In this document: piece after piece, positions 42,960 to 55,737 of the stretch
Numbering within the stretch: position 1 is the stretch's first letter
Layout: the number at the start of each line of letters is the position of its first letter
DNA from: Cryptosporangium phraense
Lineage (GTDB): Bacteria; Actinomycetota; Actinomycetes; Mycobacteriales; Cryptosporangiaceae
Direction of reading: 5' to 3'
Assembly: GCF_006912135.1 (NCBI RefSeq)
Contig: NZ_VIRS01000002.1
Span: 372,001-436,000, forward strand
Length of the DNA: 64,000 nt
The notes under the pieces: generated by a model
Databases searched by the model: none
Told to the model about the DNA's origin: nothing
What the model saw: the letters and a program-made list of their open reading frames with translations, nothing else
Made by a program: the position numbers and the translations under genes

Positions 42960-43784
42960 TCACCCGACGAATCGCAGATCGGAGAACCAGCCGGCCGAGA
43001 CCGCCATCACGTAGAAGTCCGTGACCGCGAGCGTCGCCAGCGTCGTCCAGGCCAGGCCCATGTGGTGGCCGTTGAGCTTGGACACGAACGTCCAGGCGCG
43101 ATACCGGACCGGGTGCTTGGAGAAGTGCTTGAGCTTCCCGCCGACGATGTGCCGGCAGGAGTGGCAGGACAGCGTGTAGGCCCAGAGCGCCACGACGTTG
43201 CCGACCAGGATCAGGTTGCCCAGCCCGAAGCCGAAGCCGCCGGGCGAGTGGAACGACTGGATCGCGTCCCAGGTGTTGATCAGCGAGATCAGGAACGCGG
43301 CGTAGAACGCGTACCGGTGGGCGTTCTGGCCGAGCAGCGGGAACCGGGTCTCACCGGTGTACTTCGTGTGCGGCTCGGAGACCGCGCAGGCCGGCGGCGA
43401 CAGCCAGAACGACCGGTAGTACGCCTTCCGGTAGTAATAGCAGGTCAGCCGGAACAGCAGCAGGAACGGCAGGCTGAACGCGGCGAACGGAATGAACCAG
43501 ACGTCCGGCAGCACCCGCCCGAAGTGTGCGCTCTCCGGCACGCAGCCATTGGAGACGCAGGGCGAATAGAACGGCGTCAGGTAGTGGTAGTCGTCGACCC
43601 AGTACCACTTCTGCATGAATGCCCGCACGGTCGCATAGGCGACCCAGGCCACGAGGCCCAGCACGGTCAGCAGGGGGGCCAGCCACCATCTGTCGGTGCG
43701 CAGCGTCCGGACGCGTATCTTGGCGCGTTCTCGGGGCTGGGAACTGGCGGGGGAGACTGCCGGGGGAATAGGGGGTGCACTCAT
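42960..43784 (-). CDS. Succinate dehydrogenase membrane anchor, SdhC-like
   Basis: The 274-residue protein has about five membrane segments (WLAPLLTVLGLVAWVAYATV, FIPFAAFSLPFLLLFRLTCY and others) and conserved His residues in GQNAHRYAFYAAFLI, YTLSCHSCRHIVGG and LNGHHMGLAWTTLA that could bind heme. This anchor type is typical of the actinobacterial Sdh with a large SdhA. The ATG at 43784 (MSAPPIPPAV) is preferred; the frame is open 23 codons further. Confidence 0.88.
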   Translation of the reverse strand: MSAPPIPPAVSPASSQPRERAKIRVRTLRTDRWWLAPLLTVLGLVAWVAYATVRAFMQKWYWVDDYHYLTPFYSPCVSNGCVPESAHFGRVLPDVWFIPFAAFSLPFLLLFRLTCYYYRKAYYRSFWLSPPACAVSEPHTKYTGETRFPLLGQNAHRYAFYAAFLISLINTWDAIQSFHSPGGFGFGLGNLILVGNVVALWAYTLSCHSCRHIVGGKLKHFSKHPVRYRAWTFVSKLNGHHMGLAWTTLATLAVTDFYVMAVSAGWFSDLRFVG

Positions 43785-43819
43785 GCCTGGGGTGGCTCCT
43801 GTGAAGTTTTCGTCGTGAC

Positions 43820-44131
43820 CTACCGGTGACCGCCGAGGCCTTCGTCGTCGCAATCGCGCCAGAGATCCGGTGGATATGGCGTATCGGACACGTAGTGCAG
43901 CCGGGTCTCGGCTGTTGCTCCGGCGGGGGCGGGTGGCAGGTCGCCGAGTTCGTCGAGGTCTTCGACGAGCCGGCGGACGTCACTCACCAGGCGCCGGACG
44001 CCGAGCGTCTCGGCGTGATGGGCCTGTAGCCGGCTCACTGCGCGTTCCAGCTCGACCAGCGCGCGCCGGACCTGCGGGAGGTCCGGATCGAGCTGGGTCG
44101 AGGTTGTGGCTCCGCTTTCACGCACCGACAT
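43820..44131 (-). CDS. Small helical protein preceding the sdh operon, unknown function
   Basis: The 103-residue product starts MSVRESGATTSTQLDPDLPQ and forms a long charged helix or coiled coil (VRRALVELERAVSRLQAHHA, then VRRLVSDVRRLVEDLDELG), ending in a Pro/Asp-rich tail. GGAGG lies 8 nt before the chosen ATG. It is 35 nt upstream of the membrane anchor gene, so likely in the same transcript. No family recognised. Confidence 0.75.
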   Translation of the reverse strand: MSVRESGATTSTQLDPDLPQVRRALVELERAVSRLQAHHAETLGVRRLVSDVRRLVEDLDELGDLPPAPAGATAETRLHYVSDTPYPPDLWRDCDDEGLGGHR

Positions 44132-44422
44132 CGTGACCACCTCCGTGGCGCCCCAACGCGCCTACGGGACGCCGGGCAAGTCAGCCCGCCGGCGCCCCAT
44201 TGCGCGTCGACCCTACGTATCGGCAGTCTGCCGTGATCCATCCCACACGGGAAGCGTTTACGCGTATCCGGCGTGCCGCCGATCGGACTTGATCGTGCAA
44301 AGTCCGGTTCCGTCATGAACGACGCTGCCGGTCGGGCTCGACCGGCGTGCAACGTAGAATAGGTATTGCCCGGTGTCGAGAATGTCGCGGGCGCAACCCG
44401 AAAACCTCAGGAGCGTCCTCGC

Positions 44423-46315
<1,893 letters not shown>

Positions 46316-46328
46316 TCGTTGAACAATG

Positions 46329-46360
46329 AACGGCCCGGTCGCGATGCGACCGGGCCGTTT
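46329..46360 (+). terminator. Strong intrinsic hairpin terminator after typA
   Basis: A perfect 14-bp stem (46329-46342 / 46346-46359) with loop GAT is followed by TTTCTGTT, 13 nt after the typA stop. Confidence 0.88.
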
Positions 46361-46631
46361 CTGTTAGCTGATTGATACCTCGGGTAAATCCGTAGACGTC
46401 CTGCTACCCGCTGTCGCGTCGCCGCTGCGCTCGTGATTGAGCTGTTACACGATTGTGGGCACTTGCCGCCTCGCCGTTATGAACATTCGCGTAGCTTTTC
46501 GGCGGGGCGGCGCAGAACGGCATGTGCACGTCACAACAGGGACGACCCTCGCGGGTCGTCCGCGCAGCCGCGTCTTCACTCCGCTTCACGCCCAGTGTGG
46601 GCCGCTTCGGCAAGGAAGGAGAACGCCAACG
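46361..46631 (+). promoter_or_regulatory. AT-richer upstream region of the oligopeptide transporter operon
   Basis: The 270-nt gap is visibly richer in A+T than its flanks. It ends with AAGGAAGGAG 10 nt before the first operon ATG. I see no clear -35/-10 pair or operator. An open frame through it (from 46437) has no ribosome site and is not called. Confidence 0.4.
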
Positions 46632-47708
46632 ATGAGCTCTGTCGGCGGCGATCGGTCCGCGACGGAGGCCGCGGGCAACCTCAGTGGCCCAGGTCCCGTC
46701 CTGCCGCTCGACACGGAGGCCGTGCTCGCACCGGCGTCCGGCGACGAGCCCGGTGAGGCCGGCGGTGACGCGCCCAAGATCCAGGGCCGCTCACCCGGAC
46801 AACTCGCCTGGGCCCGCCTGCGACGGGACAAGGTCGCGGTCGCCAGTGCCGTTGTACTGGTGTTCTTCGTCCTGGTGGCGATCTTCGCAGACCTGATCGT
46901 GTCTGCCTACGGAATTAACAAGGACCAGCTCTTCCAGAACCAGCTCGACTCGCTGGGCTACCCGCTCGGCTACCTGGGCGGCGTCAGCGGGGATCACTGG
47001 TTCGGGCTGGAACCGCAGCTGGGCCGGGACATCTTCGTCCAACTCGTCTTCGGGGCCCGTACGTCGCTCGGGATCGCGCTCGCGGCCGCTCTGCTGAGCA
47101 CGGTCGTCGGCGTCATCCTCGGGCTCGTCTCGGGATTTCTCGGCGGCTGGGTCGACTCGGTGATCAGCTGGATCACCGACCTCCTTCTGGCGTTCCCGTT
47201 CATCATCTTCTCGCTCGCCGCGATTCCGATCATCAACACGTTGATCACCGGTTCCGTGCAGAAACAACCGAGCGTGGAATCACGGATCTACGTCGTCGTC
47301 GGAGTGCTGGTGACGTTCGGGTGGATGAGCACTTCGCGTCTCGTCCGCGGTCAGGTTCTCTCGCTGCGCGAACGCGAGTTCGTGGACGCCGCCCGGGCGG
47401 CCGGCGCCGGAACCCGGCACATCATTTTCCGTCAGCTGTTGCCGAACCTGTGGGCGCCGATCCTGGTGACGTTCTCGTTGGCGGTGCCGCAGTACGTCAC
47501 CACCGAGGCGGCATTGTCGTTCCTCGGAATCGGCGTCACCGAGCCGGTGCCGGACTGGGGACGGATGATCTTCCGCTCGACCAGCTTCGTGTCCGCCGAC
47601 CCGGCGTACGCGTTCTTCCCCGGCATTGCTCTGTTCTTGCTCGTGCTCGCGTTCAACCTCTTCGGTGATTCGCTGCGCGATGCACTTGATCCCCGGTCTG
47701 CGCGATGA
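46632..47708 (+). CDS. Oligopeptide/dipeptide ABC transporter permease (OppC-like)
   Basis: The 358-residue inner-membrane subunit has an N-terminal cytosolic region of about 70 residues and membrane segment KVAVASAVVLVFFVLVAIFA. The OppC core follows, with the EAA-loop (REREFVDAARAAGAGTRHII, then FRQLLPNLWAPILV) that contacts the ATPases. First gene of a five-gene operon ordered C-A-B-D-F. Its TGA overlaps an upstream ATG of the binding-protein gene. Confidence 0.93.
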   Translation: MSSVGGDRSATEAAGNLSGPGPVLPLDTEAVLAPASGDEPGEAGGDAPKIQGRSPGQLAWARLRRDKVAVASAVVLVFFVLVAIFADLIVSAYGINKDQLFQNQLDSLGYPLGYLGGVSGDHWFGLEPQLGRDIFVQLVFGARTSLGIALAAALLSTVVGVILGLVSGFLGGWVDSVISWITDLLLAFPFIIFSLAAIPIINTLITGSVQKQPSVESRIYVVVGVLVTFGWMSTSRLVRGQVLSLREREFVDAARAAGAGTRHIIFRQLLPNLWAPILVTFSLAVPQYVTTEAALSFLGIGVTEPVPDWGRMIFRSTSFVSADPAYAFFPGIALFLLVLAFNLFGDSLRDALDPRSAR

Positions 47709-47761
47709 CCGGTCAGTACGGGCTGAACCCCACCGGGTGCCCGAAGGAAAGAGAGGTCCTC

Positions 47762-49504
47762 GTGCGACGACCAGTACGGACGCTGAGCGTCGGCATCCTC
47801 GCGGTGGTGCTCGCCGCTGCAGGATGCAGCAAGAACACCGGTGACGACAACGCCACTGGGAGCGATCAGAAGGCGACCACGCAGACCGCCACGCTGGCTG
47901 ACAACTCCGACGGACCCGCTCCCGAGGTGCCCGGTGCCAAGAAGGGCGGCACCGTCACGATCTACACGAGCGGCGACTTCGAGCACATCGACCCGCAGCA
48001 GAACTACGTCGTGCCGGCCCAGACGACCGGTACGAACCTGCTGTACCGCTCGCTCACCACCTACCGGGAGAACGGCGACGGCAAGCTGGAGGTCGTGGGC
48101 GACCTGGCCACGAACACCGGCGAGGAGTCCAACGGCGGTAAGACCTGGAAGTTCACGCTGAAGGACGGCCTGAAGTACGAGGACGGCACGGCGATCACGG
48201 CCAAGGACGTCGCGTACGGCATCGCGCGTTCGTTCAGCCCGGACCTGCCCAACGGCCCGCACTGGTGGGCGCAGTGGCTCTCGGGTGACGCGGACTACAA
48301 CAAGACGTACAAGGGTCCGTACAACGGTGGCGCGCTGGTCCCGCCGAACACCCAGGTGCCGGACGACAAGACGATCATCTTCAACTTCCCGGAGCCGCAC
48401 GCGGACACCCCGTTCGCGGCCGCGCTCTCGACCACGGCCCCGGTGCCGCAGGCGCGGGACACGAAGATCCAGTACGACAACCGGCCGTTCTCGTCCGGCC
48501 CGTACAAGATCCAGACGTACCAGCGCACCCAGAAGATGGTGCTGGTCCGGAACCAGTACTGGGACCCGAAGACGGACCCGGCGCGTCACGACTACCCGGA
48601 CTCGTACGTCGTCGACTTCACCCGGACCGCGGAGCAGGCCAGCCAGCTGCTGATCTCCGACGCTGGTGCGGCTGCGTCGTCGCTGACGTTCCAGGACATG
48701 ACGATCCCGGCGAGCGTCTACCCGAAGGCCGTCCAGTCGGCCAAGGACCGGATCCTCACCGGGCCGGACCAGTTCGTCTGGCAGATCAACTTCAACACCC
48801 AGCGGGTGACCGACCTCAAGGTTCGGCAGGCGTTGAACTACGCGATCGACCGCCAGGGTCTGCTGAAGGTCTGGGGCTCGTACGCGGGTGACCCGGGTAC
48901 GACGCTGCTGTCGCCGACGACGTCGGGCTACCAGAAGTACAACGCGTACGACGGTGGCGTGACCGGCAACGTCGAGAAGGCCAAGGAGCTGCTGGGTGGC
49001 AAGAAGGTCACGCTGACCTACGGCTACCGGAACACCGAGCGCAACCAGGCGATCGCCGCGTTCCTGAAGAGCAGCTTCGCGCCGATCGGCGTCAACCTGA
49101 ACATCCAGCCCATCGACGAGGACCAGTACTACACGGTCATCGGCAAGAAGAACAACCAGTTCGACATGTACATGTACGGCTGGGGTTCGGACTGGCCGGG
49201 CGCCGGCACGGTCATCCCGCCGCTGTGGGACGGCACCCGGATCACGCCGGAAGGTAACAACAACACCGCGTACCTGAACGACCCGAAGACCAACGCGGAG
49301 GTTGCCCGAATCCTGAAGCTGTCCGACCTGACCGAGCAGGACAAGGCCTGGGCCGCGCTGGACAAGGACATCATGACCCGTCTCGCGCCGACCATCCCGG
49401 TCATCTACGACAAGCAGACGACCCTGTACGGCTCGAAGATCGGTGGCATCTACCTGAGCGCGCCGTACGGCAACTCGGGTCTGAACAACCTGTACGTCAA
49501 GTAG
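47762..49504 (+). CDS. Oligopeptide-binding lipoprotein (family 5 SBP)
   Basis: The 580-residue extracytoplasmic receptor starts (GTG) with RRPVRTLSVGILAVVLAAAG and a lipobox LAAAGC at about residue 21, so it is a lipoprotein. The SBP_bac_5 pattern includes KDGLKYEDGTAITAKDVAYG and TDLKVRQALNYAIDRQGLLK. AGAGAGG lies 5 nt before GTG 47762. An ATG at 47705 overlaps the preceding stop but would add 19 residues before the signal peptide. Confidence 0.93.
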   Translation: MRRPVRTLSVGILAVVLAAAGCSKNTGDDNATGSDQKATTQTATLADNSDGPAPEVPGAKKGGTVTIYTSGDFEHIDPQQNYVVPAQTTGTNLLYRSLTTYRENGDGKLEVVGDLATNTGEESNGGKTWKFTLKDGLKYEDGTAITAKDVAYGIARSFSPDLPNGPHWWAQWLSGDADYNKTYKGPYNGGALVPPNTQVPDDKTIIFNFPEPHADTPFAAALSTTAPVPQARDTKIQYDNRPFSSGPYKIQTYQRTQKMVLVRNQYWDPKTDPARHDYPDSYVVDFTRTAEQASQLLISDAGAAASSLTFQDMTIPASVYPKAVQSAKDRILTGPDQFVWQINFNTQRVTDLKVRQALNYAIDRQGLLKVWGSYAGDPGTTLLSPTTSGYQKYNAYDGGVTGNVEKAKELLGGKKVTLTYGYRNTERNQAIAAFLKSSFAPIGVNLNIQPIDEDQYYTVIGKKNNQFDMYMYGWGSDWPGAGTVIPPLWDGTRITPEGNNNTAYLNDPKTNAEVARILKLSDLTEQDKAWAALDKDIMTRLAPTIPVIYDKQTTLYGSKIGGIYLSAPYGNSGLNNLYVK

Positions 49505-49573
49505 CAGTATCTCCGCTGATCCGGCCGGCCGTCCGACGGCGGCCGGCCGGATCCGCTCCCTTGGGAGAGGCAC

Positions 49574-50563
49574 GTGGCCCGGTTCATCCTCCGGCGAGGC
49601 TCGCTCGCGCTGCTGACGTTGTTCGGCGTGAGCGTCCTGACGTTCGCAATGTTCTTCGCGGTTCCGACCAGTCCGGCCGAACTGCAGTGCGGTCGAGATT
49701 GCCGTCCCGCGCAGGTAGCGAACATCGAGAAGCAGCTCGGTCTCGATCGTCCGATCTACGTGCAGTACGGCGAGTACATGAAAGGCATCGTCGCCGGCCG
49801 GACCATCGGCTCCGGCGACACCGCGATCGACTGCCCGGCGCCCTGCCTGGGCTGGTCGTTCCGCAGCAGTGAGGCCGTGACCAGCATCGTCGGGCGTGCG
49901 CTGCCGGTGACGGTGTCGATCGTGGTCGGTGGTGCGGTGCTGTGGGCTTTGCTGGGCGTCACGCTCGGCTTCATCTCCGCGTTGCGCCGGGGCACCTGGA
50001 TCGACCGTTCGGCGATCGGGTTCTCGCTGGCCGGTGCCTCGCTGCAGATCTACTTCGTCGGCCTGCTGCTGCAGGTGTTCTTCGTCTACACGTTGAAATG
50101 GCTACCGACGCCGTCCTATACGAGCCCGTTCGACAACGTCGGTGACTGGTTCGTCGGGATGATCCTGCCCTGGACGACGCTGGCGTTCCTGAACTCGGCG
50201 ATCTACGCCCGGCTCACCCGCGCCCAGATGCTCGAGACGCTGTCCGAGGACTTCGTCCGGACGGCCCGGGCCAAGGGGCTCCCGTCCCGGCAGGTGTACC
50301 TGCGTCACGCGCTGCGGGCCGGCATCACGCCGATCGTCACGATCTTCGGTCTCGACCTGGGCGTCTCGCTCGGTGGCGCGGTGATCACCGAGAACGTGTT
50401 CGGTATGCCGGGGCTCGGGTTCGTCGCCGCCGACGCGGCCCGCCAATTGAACTTGCCCGTCGTCATGGCCACGGTGTTGCTGGCCGCGTTCTTCATCATC
50501 CTGACGAACGTCATCGTCGACTGGCTCTACGCGTACATCGACCCGCGGGTGAGGCTCGGATGA
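49574..50563 (+). CDS. Oligopeptide/dipeptide ABC transporter permease (OppB-like)
   Basis: The 329-residue permease has the typical first segment (FILRRGSLALLTLFGVSVLT), a large external loop with three Cys (LQCGRDCRPAQV, and IDCPAPCLGW nearby), and the EAA-loop LSEDFVRTARAKGLPSRQVY followed by LRHALRAGITPIV. GTG start after GGGAGAGG. The stop overlaps the next ATG by 4 nt. Confidence 0.94.
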   Translation: MARFILRRGSLALLTLFGVSVLTFAMFFAVPTSPAELQCGRDCRPAQVANIEKQLGLDRPIYVQYGEYMKGIVAGRTIGSGDTAIDCPAPCLGWSFRSSEAVTSIVGRALPVTVSIVVGGAVLWALLGVTLGFISALRRGTWIDRSAIGFSLAGASLQIYFVGLLLQVFFVYTLKWLPTPSYTSPFDNVGDWFVGMILPWTTLAFLNSAIYARLTRAQMLETLSEDFVRTARAKGLPSRQVYLRHALRAGITPIVTIFGLDLGVSLGGAVITENVFGMPGLGFVAADAARQLNLPVVMATVLLAAFFIILTNVIVDWLYAYIDPRVRLG

Positions 50564-51618
50564 CCAACCCAGAACTCGACGCCGAGGACTTCCTGAAGGT
50601 CGAAGACCTGAAGGTCTCCTTCAAGACGATGGACGGCGTGGTGCAGGCCGTCGACGGCATCTCGTTCGGCGTCCGGCGCGGACAGACGCTCGGCATCGTG
50701 GGCGAGTCCGGGTCCGGCAAGTCGGTCAGCAGCATGGCGATCATGGGCCTGCACGACGCCAAGCGCGCCGACATCACCGGGCACATCAACGTCGGTGGCT
50801 CCGAGATCGTCGGGTGCCCCGAGGAGAAGGTGCGCAAGCTCCGCGGCCAGACGATGGCGATGATCTTCCAGGATCCGCTCTCGGCGCTGCACCCGTACTA
50901 CACGGTGGGCCGGCAGATCGTCGAGGCGTACCGGATCCACCACCCGGACGCGTCCAAGAAGGTCGCCCGCACCCGGGCGATCGAGATGCTCGACTGGGTC
51001 GGCATCCCGCGCCCGGACAAGCGCGTCGACAGCTACCCGCACGAGTTCTCCGGCGGTATGCGCCAGCGCGCGATGATCGCGATGGCGCTGGTCAACGACC
51101 CCGACCTGCTGATCGCCGACGAGCCGACGACCGCGCTCGACGTCACCGTGCAGGCGCAGATCCTCGACCTGCTCGAGGACCTGCAGCGCGAGTTCCACTC
51201 GGCGATCATCATCATCACGCACGACCTCGGCGTGATCAGCCAGATCGCCGACGACGTGCTGGTGATGTACGCCGGGCGGGCCGTCGAGAAGGGCACCGTC
51301 GAACAGGTGCTCCGGCGTCCGCAGCACCCGTACACCTGGGGTCTGCTGAACTCGGTACCGTCGCTGCACGGGGACGCGGAAGCGGACCTGGTGCCGATCA
51401 AGGGCAGCCCGCCCAGCCTGCTGAACCGGCCGTCCGGGTGCGCGTTCCACCCGCGCTGTCCGTACGCCGGGCAGAACGGGAACCGTTCGTTCACCGACGT
51501 GCCGGAGTTGTTGCCGGTGCTGGACGACGCCGGACACTCGGTGGCGTGTCACCTGCCGGCGGACCGCCGGCGTGAGATCTACCAGCGGGACATCGCGGAA
51601 GCCGGAGTGGCGCTGTGA
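50560..51618 (+). CDS. Oligopeptide ABC transporter ATP-binding protein (OppD-like)
   Basis: The 352-residue ATPase has Walker [17 protein letters not shown], Walker [21 protein letters not shown], signature [16 protein letters not shown], and the C-terminal oligo_HPY extension with Cys ([11 protein letters not shown] and [10 protein letters not shown]), which binds an Fe-S cluster in related transporters. Overlaps OppB and OppF genes by 4 nt each. Confidence 0.95.
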   Translation: MTNPELDAEDFLKVEDLKVSFKTMDGVVQAVDGISFGVRRGQTLGIVGESGSGKSVSSMAIMGLHDAKRADITGHINVGGSEIVGCPEEKVRKLRGQTMAMIFQDPLSALHPYYTVGRQIVEAYRIHHPDASKKVARTRAIEMLDWVGIPRPDKRVDSYPHEFSGGMRQRAMIAMALVNDPDLLIADEPTTALDVTVQAQILDLLEDLQREFHSAIIIITHDLGVISQIADDVLVMYAGRAVEKGTVEQVLRRPQHPYTWGLLNSVPSLHGDAEADLVPIKGSPPSLLNRPSGCAFHPRCPYAGQNGNRSFTDVPELLPVLDDAGHSVACHLPADRRREIYQRDIAEAGVAL

Positions 51619-52643
51619 CCGACGTGAAACTGGAAGAGGAAGCCCGCGTCCCGGGCGGTGCGGCTCCTCGCCGGGACGCGCTGCTGTCGGTCCGGGGGCT
51701 CGCGAAGCACTACCCGGTCAGCGGCGGGGTGTTCGGCGAGAAGGCCGTCGTGCGTGCGGTCGACGGCATCGACTTCGACGTGTCGCCGGGCGAGACGCTC
51801 GGGCTGGTCGGCGAGTCGGGCTGCGGGAAGACGACGACCGGGCGGATGGTGATCCGGCTGCTCGAGGCGTCGGCCGGCACGATCACGTTCGAGGGCAAGG
51901 ACGTGACGAAGGCGCGCGGGCGGTCGCTCACCCAGCTGCGCCAGGACATGCAGATCATCTTCCAGGACCCGTACTCGTCGCTGAACCCGCGGCACACGGT
52001 CGGGCGGATCATCGAGATGCCGCTGAACGTCAACGGGATCAACCCGCCGGGCGGGCGGAAGAAGCGCGTTCAGGAGATGCTCGAGCTGGTCGGGCTTAAC
52101 CCGGAGCACTACAACCGGTACCCGCACGAGTTCTCGGGTGGGCAGCGGCAGCGGATCGGGATCGCCCGGGCGCTGGTCGTGCAGCCGCGGTTCATCGTCG
52201 CCGACGAGCCCGTGTCGGCGCTCGACGTGTCGATCCAGGCGCAGATCATCAACCTGCTGCGCAAGCTGCAGAGCGAGCTCGATCTGGCGTTCCTGTTCAT
52301 CGCCCACGACCTCGCGGTGGTGCGTCACTTCTCGCAGCGGATCGCGGTGATGTACCTCGGGAAGATCGTCGAGGTCGGTGACCGGGAGGCGATCTACGAG
52401 CGGCCGTCGCACCCGTACACGCGGGCGCTGCTGTCGGCGGTGCCGGACGTGACGCGGCTCGGGAACGCGGACTCCAAGCGGATCCGGCTGGCCGGCGACG
52501 TGCCGACGCCGCTGGACCCGCCGTCGGGCTGCCGCTTCCGCACCCGCTGCTGGAAGGCCCAGGAAAAGTGCGCCACCGAGGCGCCGCCGCTCACGATCAA
52601 GAACGGCGGATCACTAGCCGCCTGCCACTACCCAGAGACCTGA
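51615..52643 (+). CDS. Oligopeptide ABC transporter ATP-binding protein (OppF-like)
   Basis: The 342-residue second ATPase has [37 protein letters not shown] and [20 protein letters not shown]. The oligo_HPY extension reads [20 protein letters not shown]. It forms the ATPase heterodimer with the OppD-like subunit. GTG start in a GTGA overlap. Last gene of the operon. Confidence 0.95.
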   Translation: MTDVKLEEEARVPGGAAPRRDALLSVRGLAKHYPVSGGVFGEKAVVRAVDGIDFDVSPGETLGLVGESGCGKTTTGRMVIRLLEASAGTITFEGKDVTKARGRSLTQLRQDMQIIFQDPYSSLNPRHTVGRIIEMPLNVNGINPPGGRKKRVQEMLELVGLNPEHYNRYPHEFSGGQRQRIGIARALVVQPRFIVADEPVSALDVSIQAQIINLLRKLQSELDLAFLFIAHDLAVVRHFSQRIAVMYLGKIVEVGDREAIYERPSHPYTRALLSAVPDVTRLGNADSKRIRLAGDVPTPLDPPSGCRFRTRCWKAQEKCATEAPPLTIKNGGSLAACHYPET

Positions 52644-52650
52644 GTGGGCG

Positions 52651-52748
52651 GCCCGCCCAGAACGACGCTGACAGCCGCGCCACCCGACTTGAGTATCACT
52701 TATACGCGGCGTCGAGTGGCGCGGATGTCAGCGCCGCCCTGGGCGGGC
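52651..52748. repeat. 98-bp imperfect palindrome between convergent genes
   Basis: Arms 52651-52683 and 52716-52748 are 33 nt each and pair at 29 positions. A small GTAT/ATAC hairpin sits near the centre. It follows the OppF stop by 7 nt and precedes the S9 peptidase stop by about 37 nt, so it may end transcription both ways. Its length and outer similarity (GACCTG) also fit a small palindromic repeat element. Confidence 0.65.
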
Positions 52749-52785
52749 TCCAGGTCAGAACAAGAACAAGAGCGCCTGGCGGCGC

Positions 52786-54867
52786 TCAGGAGCTGAGCGA
52801 CCTGCGGAGGAAGTCGAGTTGCAGGAGAAGTAGGTTCTCCTTGACGGTCTCGTCCGTGGCCATGTGGGTGATGCCGGTCAGGGGGAGCACCTCGTGGGGG
52901 CGGCCGGCGGCCAGTAGTGCGGACGACAGCTGCAGCGTGTGCGCCGCCACGACGTTGTCGTCGGCCAGCCCGTGCACGATCATCAGCGGCCGGGACAACT
53001 TGTCGGCGTCGGGGATCAGCGACGACCGGCGGTACGCGTCCGGCTGCTCGGACGGCAACCCCAGGTACCGCTCGGTGTAAAACGTGTCGTACAGCACCCA
53101 ATCGGTCACCGGCGCTCCGGCGATCCCGGCGTGGAAGACGTCCGGCCGGCGCAGCACGGCCAGCGCGGCCAGGTACCCGCCGAACGACCAGCCCCGGATC
53201 CCGACCCGCCCCAGATCCAGGTCCGGGTGCTCCTTGGCCACCGCCAGCAACCCGTCGACCTGGTCGTCCAGCACCGGACCGGCGAAATCGAGCCGGATCG
53301 CCTCCTCGAACGACGGCGAGACGCCCGGCGTCCCCCGCCCGTCGACGACCACCACCGCGAACCCCTGATCGGCCCACCACTGCGGCTCGAGCCACATCGT
53401 CCCGGCCGCCATCACCTCCTGGTGGTGCGGACCGCCGTACGGGTCCATCAGCACCGGCAGCCGGGTGCCGGGCGTGTGGTCCCGCGGGTACAGGACGGCG
53501 GCAGGCAACCGCCGGTCGGTGACCCGCGTCAGCACCGGCGACGCGACGAACGGCGGCGCGGCCGCCGAGGACTCGAGCACGTGGTCCCCGACCGCGTAAC
53601 GCACCCCGATCGTGTCCAGCGTCCGACGGATCTCGACGGTCGTCGCGCCGCCGGACACCGCACTGAACCAGCCGACGCCCTCGGTGACTCGTCGCGCGGT
53701 GCCGTCCGGCCCGACCCGGTACACGTGGTTCTGCTCCGGGGCGTCCTCGGTGCCCTCGACGAGGAAGTCGGCTCCGTCCTGGCCGACGTACCGGCGCACG
53801 TACAGGCCGGTCGGCGTCACGGTCACCCCGCCGACGCTCAGCTGCCTGGCGTCCGCAGTGGAAGAACCCAGCACCAGACGACCGTCGCCGAGCAGCACCG
53901 GGGTTCCGGGCAGAACCTCCAGCCAGGGTGCACCGGACAGCGTCGAGTGCGTGGTGAGCTCGCCGGTGTCGGGGTCGGCGCCGAGGACCAGCGCGGCCGA
54001 CTGACGGCGGTCCATCACCGTGAACAGTGGGCAACCGCTGTCGTCCCAGCCGCCGGTGACCAGGTAGGGGTACTCGGCCGAGTCCCAGGAGAGGTCGAGC
54101 CGGCCGCCGGCCAGCGCGAACACGTGCAGGCTCACGACCGCGTTCGGGCTGCCCGCCTGCGGGTAGCGGATCTCCGACGGCGGGCGACCGGGCTGGGCCG
54201 GGTCGGCGATGTACCAGGTCTGCACGGGCGACTCGTCGACCCGCGCGGCCAGGATCCGCGACGAGTCCGGCGACCACCAGTAACCCCGGAACCGGTTCAT
54301 CTCCTCGGCCGCGGCGAACTCCGCGACGCCCCAGGAGACGCCGTCCTCGGCCACGACGACCCGGTCGGTCCACACCTCGTCGGTTCGGGACAGTACGTGC
54401 AGCGCACCGCCGGTCACGTACGCGACGTGCTCACCGGACGGCGACGGACGCGGATCCAGCACCGGCCCGGCCACCGGGAGCTCCACCGGAGTGGGCTCGT
54501 CGCCGGGCAGCAGCCCGATCCGGAACAGCTTGCCGCCGAGCGTGAACACCGCGGTGCGGGTCTCCTCGTCGGTGGCGTACGAGACGATGCCGCCACCGGC
54601 CTCGCGGCGACGCTCGCGCAGCGCCTTCTCCTCCGGGGGGAGGTCCTCGTCGTCGGAATCCCGGAACGCCCGCGGATCGGCGACCACCCGCTCGGTGCCG
54701 GGCCCGACGTCGAACACCCAGAGCGCGTGCACGGGGTCGGTCGGGCCCGCGGAGCGGAGGAACACCACCCGCTCGCCGTCGCCGGACACGGCGACGGTGC
54801 GGGGCGCGCCGAGCGTGAACGTGCGGGTCCGCGCGGCCAGACGAGGGAACGACGTCTCCGGATTCAC
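52786..54867 (-). CDS. Prolyl oligopeptidase family (S9B, DPP IV-like) serine peptidase
   Basis: The 693-residue protein has an N-terminal beta-propeller (about residues 1-430), with the [20 protein letters not shown] segment typical of DPP IV. The catalytic alpha/beta hydrolase domain has nucleophile Ser in [14 protein letters not shown], Asp in [10 protein letters not shown] and His in [10 protein letters not shown]. The double Glu (EEMNR) binds the substrate N-terminus. No signal peptide, so it probably trims peptides in the cytosol, fitting the neighbouring peptide importer. GTG start. Confidence 0.93.
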   Translation of the reverse strand: MNPETSFPRLAARTRTFTLGAPRTVAVSGDGERVVFLRSAGPTDPVHALWVFDVGPGTERVVADPRAFRDSDDEDLPPEEKALRERRREAGGGIVSYATDEETRTAVFTLGGKLFRIGLLPGDEPTPVELPVAGPVLDPRPSPSGEHVAYVTGGALHVLSRTDEVWTDRVVVAEDGVSWGVAEFAAAEEMNRFRGYWWSPDSSRILAARVDESPVQTWYIADPAQPGRPPSEIRYPQAGSPNAVVSLHVFALAGGRLDLSWDSAEYPYLVTGGWDDSGCPLFTVMDRRQSAALVLGADPDTGELTTHSTLSGAPWLEVLPGTPVLLGDGRLVLGSSTADARQLSVGGVTVTPTGLYVRRYVGQDGADFLVEGTEDAPEQNHVYRVGPDGTARRVTEGVGWFSAVSGGATTVEIRRTLDTIGVRYAVGDHVLESSAAAPPFVASPVLTRVTDRRLPAAVLYPRDHTPGTRLPVLMDPYGGPHHQEVMAAGTMWLEPQWWADQGFAVVVVDGRGTPGVSPSFEEAIRLDFAGPVLDDQVDGLLAVAKEHPDLDLGRVGIRGWSFGGYLAALAVLRRPDVFHAGIAGAPVTDWVLYDTFYTERYLGLPSEQPDAYRRSSLIPDADKLSRPLMIVHGLADDNVVAAHTLQLSSALLAAGRPHEVLPLTGITHMATDETVKENLLLLQLDFLRRSLSS

Positions 54868-54897
54868 GCTCCCATCCTGTCAAATACGCTTACGCCC

Positions 54898-55737
54898 ATG
54901 ATCGCCCGCCGCCTCCTCCTCGTTCACGCCCATCCCGACGACGAGACGATCACCTGCGGCGCGACGATGGCCAAGTACGCGGCCGAGGGTGCCCACGTCA
55001 CGCTCGTCACCTGCACGCTGGGCGAAGAGGGCGAGATCCTGGTGCCGTCGCTGGCCGGGCTGGCCGCCGATCAGGCCGACCAGCTGGGCGGCTACCGCAT
55101 CAGCGAGCTGCACCGGGCGCTCGAGGCCCTGGGCGTCACCGACCAGCGGTTTCTCGGCGGCACCGGTCGCTACCGCGACAGCGGGATGATGGGCACCCCG
55201 CAGAACGACCACCCGCGCGCGTTCTGGCGGGCCTCCGTCGACGTGGCGGCGGCCGAGCTCGCGTCGATTCTGGTCGAGGTCCGGCCGCAGGTCGTCATCA
55301 CCTACGACCCGGACGGCCTGTACGGCCATCCCGACCACATCCAGGCGCACCGCGTGACGATGAGGGCCATCGAACTCGCGGCCGACGTCTGGCGGGTCGA
55401 GAAGGTCTACTTCCCGTCCGAGCCCCGCTCACTGCTCGCCCGGGGCATCGAGCAGTTCGCGACGTCGAAGGAGAACCCGTTCGAGGGCGTCCGGGACGTC
55501 GACGCGCTGCCGTTCGTCACGCCGGACGAGAAGCTCGGCGCCCGGATCGACGCGTCCGCGTACGCGCTGGCCAAGCAGGCCGCGATGCGGGCGCACGCGA
55601 CCCAGGTCGACCCGGGGACCTGGCTGCACGTGCTGGCCGAGAACCTCGGGGTCGAGCCGGTCGGCGTCGAGTACTTCATCCGGGCCGTCGGCGAGGGCGG
55701 CAACGGAACCGCGTGGGAAGACGATCTGTTCGCATGA
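54898..55737 (+). CDS. mshB: N-acetyl-glucosaminyl-inositol deacetylase MshB (mycothiol biosynthesis)
   Basis: The 279-residue zinc deacetylase of the PIG-L/LmbE family has [20 protein letters not shown] (His, Asp-Asp), a [11 protein letters not shown] segment, and [16 protein letters not shown] with the remaining zinc His. Length and the C-terminal [10 protein letters not shown] region match MshB rather than Mca. TACGCT (54885-54890) is 7 nt before the ATG. The TGA overlaps the next gene's ATG. Confidence 0.93.
   Translation: MIARRLLLVHAHPDDETITCGATMAKYAAEGAHVTLVTCTLGEEGEILVPSLAGLAADQADQLGGYRISELHRALEALGVTDQRFLGGTGRYRDSGMMGTPQNDHPRAFWRASVDVAAAELASILVEVRPQVVITYDPDGLYGHPDHIQAHRVTMRAIELAADVWRVEKVYFPSEPRSLLARGIEQFATSKENPFEGVRDVDALPFVTPDEKLGARIDASAYALAKQAAMRAHATQVDPGTWLHVLAENLGVEPVGVEYFIRAVGEGGNGTAWEDDLFA

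Noticed and set aside
52939-54897. Upstream part of a 932-codon frame that includes mshB
   Set aside because: It is antisense to the S9 peptidase. MshB homology begins exactly at 54898.
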